From Aurelia coerulea (lineage: Eukaryota; Cnidaria; Scyphozoa; Semaeostomeae; Ulmaridae), in NCBI GenBank assembly GCA_039566865.1, contig CM076960.1, positions 16,474,501-16,538,500 of the forward strand: DNA of 64,000 nucleotides, read 5' to 3'. The position numbers and the translations under genes were made by a program. The notes under the pieces were generated by a model, which was given only the letters and a program-made list of their open reading frames with translations, was not told the origin of the DNA and searched no databases. This document shows, piece by piece, positions 19,901-31,900 of the stretch (positions within the stretch are counted from its first letter, which is position 1; every line of letters starts with the position of its first letter).

Positions 19901-22900
19901 GTTTTTGGAGTTGAGAAGGCTTTGCTGTTAATTTTGTTGGTTGTAACGATGTCTCTTTTCATGGTAATTGAAATCTTTTTTGAACCAAACTGTATACAGT
20001 ATAAATATGGACGTATTAAGAGGCAAGTCTTTTATTGAAAAGGGCGTTTTCCAACGTTCTAAAGGGCGTGGTCTCAAAAAATTTTTCTCGCTTCACTCAC
20101 CGTTCAGCCCCCCACTTTGAAACCACTGCACGGTCCCTGCCATGACGATATGCTGAAAACAATTGAGGAAGGCATCATATTATTGCTGAAACAGTAGCCT
20201 GTCTATAATGATCTAGGTAGTGTCATCTATTGAACAGACATTTGGAAAATTGGATTGTGAAAGAAATGGAAGATACGCTAAACAAAAAGTGCTGTATATG
20301 AGAAGCATTCTATGAAATTTCGTTCTATTGGTTTGTAGAATCAATTTTGTCAGTTTTTTCTGATTTTGGATATTGAAGTCTATGCAGGCTCAAATTTGCA
20401 ACTTGAACAACATCGTTTGATAATTTGGTGGTGCACTTTATCTATAGATTGTCTTTGATTTTAGTTAATAGACCTTTTAGCTATTCTGGAAAGAATCAGA
20501 ATCGAACGTTAGGTTGCTAAATTTTGTAGAACTTTCGAATGTGCACAATAGTGATAGAAGCTCTAACGCCACTCGATCGAACCTTGCGCATAGAAATGTA
20601 TAAAAATAATGCTCGATCCAGGCTCTTTTGTAGAATAGCTAATAGCTCTATTTATGAGATGAAAACAAAATTGTCTGCATATGTGTTGCTATACTCAATT
20701 TATGTAATTCTTGTTTATTTTCATTTCAGAAAAGGTAGAACTGTATCTTGAACTGTTTGGCAACTCTCTTGTTCGACCTCTGGCAGATGAGTTTTTGCGA
20801 AATAAGACAAATGAACTAATCAGGTAATCAAAGGTCATTGTTATCTTGTCATTATTTGCTTGCCAATGTTTGCACCAAAACAATCTTTTCTTGAGATTTT
20901 AGACAGGCAATATTCACGTATCCATAGTCATCTTATCTTACAATGAAGGGCTTTCATTTCATAAGTCGTTTTCATGTAGCTTCATATACCGTGTGAGTCA
21001 AAACAAAAGAATCCCTGTTTGAAAAGCCACTGCTCCTTGAATATCACATTAATAATATTGAAAACTGCCTTGTTTATTGCCAATATGTTCAGTTAGGTTT
21101 GGTAATTTTCCCGGCTTTAATCGGCCATTGCTTCCCCTGGATACGGGAGATATTCTGCAGAAAGCTCCTTCCAAAAAGCGGCAAAAACTAATGAAAACGA
21201 CGAGCAAACTTTTATTGGTTCTCCTTCCTAAAAATGATGACACTCACACGTATTCAGGTATTCATGCATTTTGTCCTCTTGGGAGAATGGAATCCACCTG
21301 AATAGGTTATTCATACCAGGGGGAAGACTTGCTCATCCTCCCGAGAAGATAGCACGTGCTAATGCGTGCAGACGTCATTGCTATAATGCCCGTGGTAATG
21401 CAAAAATGTTAGGAAATTTGGTCGTGATTTTGGGCACGTTTGGAAGGTTTCTTGAAGAGGCCTTCTCAAGAAAATCCTTCATAATTTCAGAACTGAGAAG
21501 CCGATTTCAGTCATGTAAAGTTCAAAGTAGATTTGAACATGTCTACCATAACAAGAGCAGATTTTGTAATACAATAGCAAAAGTTGCGTTTGATTGACAC
21601 CTCAATTCAAAGCGATTAGCGGCTGCAGACAAAGGAAATTCTCTCAACCAATAATTCAAAACAAACAAAGCCGCAAAACTTTCCCCAAAACTGGTAGGGC
21701 AAACTCTCTCCTTGTGCAAGCGAAAGATGGTTTTTAAGGGAAGTTATGTGCTTATAGCGAAAGAAGAAGGGTAAATCTAAAGTTCTCTCGCTTAGATTAT
21801 ATCTATTTGATTCAGGAGCGGAGCAGAAGGCATTGTAATTCTCGCGTCTTTAGGGCTTAAGATGAAACGATTACAAAACAGCTCCTAAATCAAATAAATA
21901 TAATCTAAGCGACAGAACTTTAGATTTACCCTTCTTCTTTCGCTATAAGCACATAACTTCCCTTAAAAACCATCTTTCGCTTTCACAAGGCGAGAGTTTG
22001 CCCTACCAGTTTTGGGGAAACTTTTGCGGCTTTGTTTGTTTTGAATTACTGGTTGAGAGAATTTCCTTTGTCTGCAGCCGCTAATCGCTTTGAATTGAGG
22101 TGTCAATCAAACGCAACTGTTGCTATTGTATTACAAAATCTGCTCTTGTTGTCTACCATGAAGCCATATCTTTGCTGATATCATCGTCTTGGTATCCAGG
22201 GAGCTGTGGCCCTTTTTCAAACGGGGATTCTTTTCATTGACTTACCACAAGGAACATAGGAATTTATTCAAGGTATCTGCCAACAAAATTTTAAGATTAA
22301 TCAAGACAAAATCTAACTGTTTTCAATTCTTTGCCAGATTTGTTACCAATCCTGAATATTTAGAAGGAAAGCTCCCTGTTATGAATCTGTCGAATCTTAA
22401 GGTATGCGATTGATTTATTCCACAAGTTTATTTTCCCCATGGCTGTTGTTTTATTGATCGGTTTGTTCCAAGTTGTTCCTTGTTTTATACCCTTTTCACA
22501 ATGACACAGTTAAACCAGCTTTGTTTAAACCATGTTAAATTTCAACCAATCAAATGCATTTGACTTGTTGGATTGACCAATAAGAATGCACATTCCATAG
22601 CCTGATTTACTTTCAGCTGGTTTAACTTGCCAGTGTGAATAGGGTATTATTTCTATTAATTTTTGGTGAAATAATGCTTGATAAAAGACTGTTAAAATGC
22701 TGCCATTGCTTTACAAGCTCTTTGGCAGTATCATTTTCATGTCTGTTTTCATGTGACCGGAGGAAGGCATTTTATTCAAGTATCTTCTTTGCATGAGAAT
22801 AGTGCCATGTTTTAGGCAGTTTCGATAAATTCTTTTAATTTATCGTAATGTCTGTTGAAATGATCCATTGATAAAAATACATATTTTACAGGAGTTTCGC

Positions 22901-25900
22901 TCCTTGGTAGCTCCGGTATGTCCTCTACATTGTTTATTGGTTTTTTTTATATTCAATATAAGCATTTACAAAAACGAAATTACTCAAAACAACACTTACG
23001 AACTACGTTACTACACTACAAGGACGATACCATGGGGAGCAAAATGCCATGACTACCCCATGGCCTTAACATAAAGACAGGCAACTAAATTAAACCTAAA
23101 TATACAATCAAATACAATTACTAAAGGCTACACATGAACAATGTTACTGATAAACACTTGGGTCGATCTCACATTGGGTGTCGGGCAACCGAAGACGATG
23201 TTGCTGAACAACAACGACAACAACTGCTGACGTCACTGCTCCCCGCTGAGAGTCGCCATCACTCCAAACATTTCGCCGAAGGTGGGGGTTGCTCTTCTCA
23301 ACTCTGCATTGTTATGATCCGCAATTCTCCATTTCTGCAAACGCTGTTTTTTACTCACTCAATACTTTTAATACTTATCAATTTCTTCTTCTGAATTTTC
23401 TTTCAAGAACAGTTTAAAGAACATGATATGCTAGAAGGAATATTCAAATTCTGGAGAAACAGTGAACAAACGCATTTTGATATTTCGGCATTATGGTACG
23501 TCATCTTCTCGCAACTTTGTATTTACACTACAGTGAAAACCCGCACATAAGAACCTAAGATTTTGAACTCAGCCTGTTTGGGTTCTTGTGAGATGAGGCA
23601 CATCCAGTAATCAGGGTGTAGGTTCTTAACATAGGAAAATGTGGGAATCTAAATCTTAGCCAAATTCATTTACATTCTTGGCCCTATCCACTTCAGCCCA
23701 AGCTTACCAAGTTTACCCCTGCAGGCCATCCCTATCACAGTTCTGTAAGTAATGTTTTGGAGTTCACGAAAGAGGTTGATTGGCAAACAGGTTGTATTTA
23801 TTTCCCAATGAATGAATGAAACGCTTTATTAAGAACCTAGTTAAGATATCAGCCTGAAATAATCCTTATTTATTGGGTACAAAATATATTATTTCAGGCT
23901 GTAGGTTTTTAATAGATGAAGGTTCTTATGTGCGGGTTTTTACTGCAGTACATTTAATATTCAACTATCGTAAGGTTTGGTGACTCCCTGCGAGCTTTCA
24001 AAATACATTGAAAACAAAGGAAAAAGGTCTTAAGTAGAGCAATGTATCAGTTTCAACAATCGGGAAAGCAATCTGCAGCTCTCCAGCATAGGTTCCAAAT
24101 CTTTATATCGGCATAGAAAGGTGACTATAAAATTCTATGGCCTATTGCTCCTGATTGAATGGCTGGAAAGAAACCTTAGCTACTTACTTATAATTCTACC
24201 GTTGGACTTTTCAGAAATTTGGAATATTTTTCGAAATTACTGCGTATGTTACATTTCAACTCATTTGAGGATGTGACGTCATCAAATTGATAAATCTTAA
24301 ACCAGATGAGTGACAGACTTTTGCTTGATACCATATTGTAGACACCCATGAACTATGGTTTTCTTCGAAATTATTTCATGTTGCGTTTAACAGTTTAAAA
24401 ATTACGATGGTTTCAAGTTTTTTTGAAACTTTTTCTTGAATTCTTGAAAAAGAATAAAAGCGCTCTAATTCTGAAAATATTAAAGACTTCAGGAAAATCC
24501 AACGGTAGAATTATGGATAAATAGCTAAAGTTTCTTTGAAGTCATGCAGTTCAAAGAAAAAGGTCATTGAATTTTGCACCAACCTTTTAAAGATTTGGCA
24601 CCTATCCTCTTAGCTCTCCCAGGTCGTGAAAGGTACGGCCATTCTCAAACATTTCGACCTTGTTAAGCTTTTGTGTTTACTCCTTTCTTTACTTTTAGGG
24701 ACCAACGCATAAGACAGCACCTTACGACTCGATATGATAGCAGAGCAAATGTGTATGATTGGGATTATACTATGAAATTAAAAGAAAAGGTATTAGATGC
24801 TCATTTTGTTTTATATTCTCAGTCTAACATTATAATTTACCTTGATGTGGGTTTCTTTTAACCCGAGTTCAGATCCATCAAGAGTCACTTTTTCTTTTTG
24901 TTAATTTTTTGTAAAAGTCGCTGCTAAACTGCTGTTGCAGTTTAATGATAAGATTTTTTTTATATTCCCATAAAATTTACAATCAACAGACAAAGGTTAC
25001 AAGACGATGCCACAAGGAGTATGGAAATACATAGCAACCCTGCGACCATAACATTTAACATAGAGATTCAAATTAATGTTACATTTAAATATTACAAATT
25101 ACATATTACAAAATAGCAAATTGCAAATAACAATGACATAATTCCGTCAAAAAAATTAAAACAACAAAAAACAAATGTGAGAAAAAATGATAAGATTTAA
25201 CCTCAGTTATGAAAAATTAGAAACCATATTGATATCAGGACATCACCGTTTAAAGAAAATGCACAGACAGGCCAATTCATAGAACAATTTAAAACTGTGA
25301 TACCCCTATGGCGTAAAAACAGTCTATAAACCTGTGCAATTTGCTGATTTGATTTTCCCATCCCTCATAAGTTCTTACTTGATTACTGTATTGAGTGGCT
25401 ATGCGCCATATTTTCTGCCTTGTAGAAACTCGTAATCACAGGGAAGCAAGGAAGAAAAAGGGCGCACTGCATTGATGTTGACGAGGTCGTCCCTTTAATC
25501 TTTGACGCCTTTACCGGCCTGTATGATAGCATTGTCATGATAGAAATGGCAAGTTTTTTAAATCATTTTTAAGAATTTCTTTCAAAAGGACAACCATTAA
25601 AGAGGATGGGTTAAAATGTTTGTTTGTCCGAAATTCATAACATTAAAATAAAAGTAAAATAAAATCATTGCTTTTATATAGTGCCCCTCTCTATAAGTAC
25701 ATATATTCAGGAGCGCTTGACAATTATATTACCCCCTCGGCTCAGGCGTTTTTTTCTTCTGATTTTTGTCTATGCTCCCTGAGGAGCATATTATTGACTC
25801 GTGCAGCAATACAGTTGGCGCCCGAGCGTTTTTGATGCCTTCATCACTAAGGTACCAATTTTACACCTTGTGGTGAGGTGTTGTACCTATGATATCGGGT

Positions 25901-28900
25901 CTTCCCAGGAGGTCACCCATCCATGTAATGATCTGGCCCAACCATGCTTAACTTCGCTGATCAAATTCGAACCGGTGTTTCTATATGGAATCATAGAGTA
26001 TTGTACAAAAAGTAGCTCCTTTCATCTCAGCTCAGATATTTGAGATTTTATCATATTGATGCAATTTCGATCATTTAAAACGTGTTATTGTTTGGACCTA
26101 CTCGGTTCCTTAGGCCTACAATTTTAAACTCGAAGTCTCATTTTGTACATTTGCTTTTTCAGGCGCCAATCATCAACTTCAGCGAATACAAGACGTGGAG
26201 AGAACGTGGTGTTGCTTTCGAATTGCGTGAAGATTCTACATATGAAGTACCAAATCGCACACTTGCATCTGGGATTATTTTCAACAAGGTGAGTTTCATT
26301 TTGAAGAATATTTGTTAGAATGGTAAGTAAACAAAATATCTACTTGCCAATAAACAAAAGTGAAATTTACAATTTTTTAAAACTAAAGGTAGATACATTA
26401 CAATTTTTATTAAACGTCAGTAAAACCGATTAAAACACCCCTAATTGTGGTGGCAGGGATAGAATTAAAAAGATCAAATCGACCTTATTTCCATAATGGT
26501 CCGTTCAGAGGTGGTTGCTTCAGTGAAAAATATAGGATTGTCGAAAAGAAAAAATTTCATTTCATTTCGATTGCTGGCCTCCAGAGTTGCTTTAAATGCT
26601 GCAATCGTAATACTACATTCTGATGGCTTTTTCATTGGAAGCTGTTCACATATCAAATATCCGCTGATATTATTCCTGCTATTTCATTCAAGCCTTTTCA
26701 GTAATTATTCTTGTCTTTTGTAGGGTGGTGAAAAAATTGCACGACGTGGTTATTGGGGAGATATAATCAATAGCCCATATCTAGCTTATGGTATTGAAAG
26801 TGAAGAGAAATCGTTATTCAAAAAGAGCAATGATGTGTACGTCAAGGTTGGTATGCATCATTCCGTTTCGTTCTCGTTTTCCGTCGCAGCGTCATATTAG
26901 TTGCTTACGCTCCCGCAGGAGTAATTATATTCTGTAAGGGAGTGGTCATTAAGTATGTGCTATGCTGGGGCGGAGAGTATTCAGGAGGGGTACAAGATTT
27001 TTTTGGTACTTTAAGGTGGGGTATGAAATAAATATTGACATTTTTGAGGGGGTATGAAATCAGAGTCGCAGTTTCTAAAACAATTCTTTCATAGTGTAGT
27101 GTATAATAGCTATTCAACGTTGGATGTAGTTGCTTAAATGCCACAAGTTGTTATTTAGATGCTCCAAGTAGTTATTCAAATGTTCCAATTATTTATTCCA
27201 ATGTTCCAAGTAGTTATTCAAATGTTCAGCTGTCAGAATGGAACATTTGCAAATTCTGGAGATCACGCTTTTCAATGATGGATCTCTAGACAAGTTAAAA
27301 GTGAATGAATTGGACTAATATCTCCACTACCACAAACTGTGTAAGTCTCTCAAGCTGAAGAAAGGGAGAAAGTTATTTTCATGAGGCACATATAGCCTCA
27401 ACAAGTTTAACAGAAGGAAATAGTAGACCAAATTTTTTGGAATCCGATGAAGATTCTTTGATATATTCTGACGATAGTGATTGCAGAGGACCTTGTTTTG
27501 GAAAAACAGTTGCACCAAGCTTAGATTCTTCGACATATATGGAAGCGTCTCTTAACAGCAGTGACAATGAGATGGGTGAAAAGAGAACTGTGGAGTCTAT
27601 TTTTACAACAACACGGGGAGGAAGGGTTGCAACTAACTACAGAGCAAAGGAGTTTATTTGAGATGGCACAGTGCACATAAAATGACATTGAGGCTGGCAG
27701 AGTCGTCCTGTCCTATCAGATTATTTTGGTGTGGCGTAACAACATGCAAGCAGTGGACTGTTTTAATGGAATCGTTGAATTTCATCAGTTAGAGCCGAGA
27801 TGGGGTATGAAACAATTTTCAAAATTTTGAAGGGGTATGAAAATTTTTAGTAAATAGTTAGGAGGGGCTTGCAATTTTTATAAAGATTCTGTAAATACCC
27901 TCCGCCCCAGTATAGCACATACTTAATGACCACTCCCTAAACGCTGATAAACCACGGAATAGACTTGGAGCAAGTCTAGCATCATGTTGATGGCTGTGCT
28001 CGTTACAATCGTCACAGTTAACCACCGTTACTTGAACTACATTCTACAGCACGCTCAAGCTACAGTAAATCCCCGCATATAAGAACCTACAAAATTAAGA
28101 ACCTATAGGCTGTTTTCCCTTACTTATGCACCTTGTAATTCAGAACCTTTTTCAGTTTGATGAAAAATATGTTTTTATACCAGGGGTAGCAAAGGTGATT
28201 TTGGATTGTCATTATTAAGTTCATTTTTGTCCCAGTGGGCTTTTAAAGTTTGAATCTCCTTCCCTGCAGTTTGAAAGCTTAGCATTGGTTACCAGGTATA
28301 TTATAACCCTGCCAAAACAAATAATAGGGCTGAAAATTGTTGGCAAAGGTTCTAAAATGGCCTACGCAAGGCACTCTTCAAATAAGAATCGTTATACCTT
28401 GAAATATATATTAGTACCTTTGAAATAAGAGCCTATTTCAGCCTAGCTCTCAAAAAGTAGGTTCTTATATGCGGGGATTTTCTGTATGATTCATTGTCAT
28501 AGAAGTCTGTTTGGCTCAAATTGGATGTCAAGTGAAAATATCTGAATTCTGACATTCAACAATTTATGAAATCGTTCATAACTGGGGAAATAGAAGAGCA
28601 GTTTAGACCAAATAAATTTTGTTATGTAAGTTGCCATGTTACCTACACAGTGGCGATTAGTTTTAAGAAATCTGATGGATACGTAGCAAAATATAGGCTA
28701 TGAAACGTTTTAACTTTCCTACGGGCGACCTAAAACGTGGACACGGAAAGAAACATTTGGACGCATGGTCTTTCTAAGGAGGAGTTGGGAGCAATTACAC
28801 TTCAGGTTCGGGGGAAGATGGAGATCCAGTTGACGTGTATTCACCTAGATTTATGATGTGGAGTCCCTTGTTTCCCTGTGCTCTTTGACGTCGAGATGGC

Positions 28901-31900
28901 GCTTCGGTCAAAAGAGACTCATAATATTACTCTGAAAAACCTGACCCTATCTAGGCCCAAACCTACGATTTTCCAGCAAGCCAATCAGATTGTGAGATTT
29001 GGTAAAGAACAAAAGCTGTCGAATTTTCCATTCGATTGATGCAGTTGACTAGATTTGAACTAAGTTGCTGCGACAGGTAATTGGAAATCTCTCTGGTAAG
29101 TTTGGTCTTAAATCATGGAAATTGTGCGAGGTTTACTGCAGAGATACAAGGGACTCATCGTAATCAGTCTAGTATTCACCCCTGGAAACAAGTTTCATTC
29201 CGTTGTCGGATGGCCTAAATAGCACAAATACTTTCAAGTACTTTTTTAAGCTGGAAGATGCGTTAAAATGCATGGAGTAGCAAGATTAGTGTTAGACAGT
29301 CTTCCGTATTGTATTATGCCTTTCCTCTGTGGATCATTTGCAGGCAGCATAAATTTTAAGTACTGCCAGTCTACAGTCGTGGCGAAAAGTTCAAGATCAT
29401 CTTTTAGCCTGTAACATTTGTTGGCGCAACGAGATGCAATGCAATAAAGGGCACTGCTACTCCTCTTTCTATTTTGCTCTCTCTCTGAGTTTACGGTCAA
29501 CTTTCCACGAAGATTCCGAATTTATTTTGTTGTTTTTTTAGTTTTGTGCCATTTTGCCATGACATCACAATGAAGTTGATGGACATTTTCAGACATTATA
29601 GTGGTCCTGTCGACAAAGGGGTTGACCCAAAAATCTGTTACTCAGTTGGATTTTATATCAATCCATACACAATCAATTTCTTTCATTTGCTTACAAAATA
29701 TCAGAACTCTGCGAAATATACTGCCTCAGGGAAAAAGTTAGAGAAGGGCTTTCAGTCCAGAGCTGTGGCCAGATGTTTAAGACCAACCCTTGCTTTTTAG
29801 GTTGAAGCAACAAACTGCGTAGTTATTGGGAATTGATTTCAAGAATTGATTTATTTTTCGAATTATCGAATATCGCAAGCTTTTACACTATTAGCACAAG
29901 ATTGTCTTTACATCTTCCCTTGTGGACTTAAACTTATGGCCATAGCTGTGGACTGAAATTACTCAACTAACTTTTTCCCTGCAGCCGCAGATTTGCAGAA
30001 TTTTTTTATATTTTGTAAACAAATTAGAGAAATGAATTATGCATAGATTGATGTAAAATTCAGCCGAATAAGACATTTTTAGGTTCGCCCCCTTTTCGAC
30101 AGGAGCACTGTAATTCATGAGAATTTCTATAAACTTTATTGTGACGTCATATCAAATTGGTGGACAGTTTCTAAAAACAACATCGAAATTCGGAATCTAC
30201 ATGGAAAACTGACCTGACACAATGCAAATCTAAAAATGTACTCTCCTCTGCCGGTTTCTTGTTCGATAGTCCATGGCTCTTGGTTCCGTAGCTCTGTAGT
30301 CCATGGTTCCGTGGTCCGTAAGAAACCGGCGGAGGAGAGTAATGAAAATGGCGAAGCAGTAATATTGGATCTCAATGCGCCAACAAACGTTGCCGACTAG
30401 AATGTGGCCTGAAACTTGCAGCCACGAAACAAGCAGAGACCTTGGAACAAACTAATCTCTGCTGGTAAATAGCTTAGCAAATCTTCGATGGAAGATGGAA
30501 TATGTGTGACATTGCTAACGAGCTGAATCGATTCCCTTCTTTCTAAGATGGCTACACACGTTTCTGAACACAATATTACTGCATGGATCTATGAGTTGAT
30601 GACGGGAGAAGAGTACAGTACTTGCCCCATGAAGTCTTCTGGTATGACTAAAAAATTGTCACCGAGAGAGCCCGAAGAACGAGAAGCTAGTGACAAAACG
30701 AAGACAGAAGTAACGAGTACAAATGACCAGAAAGAACAAACGAAGAGGGAGAATGCACAAAAAGCAAGCACCACTTGTATGTATGGCTATTAATCTTTTG
30801 TTTCAAATGTAAAGTATAACTGCATACTAAATGAAATTTGACTCCTCCGTATTTGACCCCTCCGTAAGACGAAGGAGTTAGACCTAGTTTAAACATCGTT
30901 TTTCGCCGTGTCGATTTGAACTGCGTTAAAAACGGCAGAATCTGTCGTGTCTAAAAATCTGATTTAAACATCGTTTTTTGCCACTCTCCTTCGCAGGCGC
31001 GGGGCCAAAATCAGTCTCCCGTTAATCAGTCTCCCGTTAAATAGTGCCTCTGCGAAGGAGAGTGTTTTTTGCCATGTGATATTGAAATTAAAATGGTTAA
31101 AATGGCCATTTTTCAAAATGCACAAGCCCATGGCTGATCACAAGTAGAAACCGTGAACCATGGCCTAGAATTGATTAATTAAACACGGCAGAAATACAAT
31201 GTTTGAATCAAGTAGTTTTTCTGCCATTTGATACGACAGAGCTGGTGGACTCCTGCTGTTTTATCTATTCAAAACGGCAGGTGATTTAGACATCCGGTTT
31301 TATGTCGAATTTAATTGACATTTAGAAGTTTTTAGCAACACCTATTAAATTCGACACGGCACAAATAAGGTGTTTTAACTGGGCCTTAGAAGTTTAAAAT
31401 CGGTTGCAATGCATATAATGTACCTGAAAATGCAAAGGAGGGGAAGGGAGAGAAACTGTACACGATTTGATGACACATTATCACACTGTTACCAATTTTT
31501 GAGATACCCTGTAAAAGACATTAATTTTGTCCATAATCGAAACCTGTTCACTGTTTTTGGAAAATTCGAATAAGAAAATCTGAAGAGGACCGTTTCAAAT
31601 GAACTAACTTTCAATATTTTCATTTAGAACTGCGAGGAACTAAAGTGCAACCAAAAACTATGTAGAGTATATTCGTTAATGGTCATAAACCACTGTTAAA
31701 TTACAAAATTCTCAGGTGACATCGCAAATATCAGGTGACATCTAATTTGAAAAAGACTTTAGTTTTCAATATTTTGCAAAATCATCGTAGTTTCTTCTAT
31801 GGCGATAAACAGTTTTACTCTATCTTCATAGTTTTTGGTTGTACTTTAAAGGGGCTCCGTCGTCAAAATGTAAACAAAACGATGACTTTTTCAGTTTTTG

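Noticed and set aside
22892..22915. Exon-like EFRSLVAP between AG and GT in DNAAF3
   Set aside because: Exon 5 (ending NLK) joins exon 6 (FKEHDMLEG) directly with family-like sequence; the piece belongs to a dispersed repeat.
23134..23394. 86-codon plus-strand frame in a DNAAF3 intron
   Set aside because: It follows directly on a dispersed repeat, has no recognisable domain, and would conflict with the exon 5-6 intron of DNAAF3.
25886..25998. Functional 5S rRNA gene
   Set aside because: Several changes in helices and loop bases, a single copy, and a SINE-like body and tail; a SINE or pseudogene is more likely.
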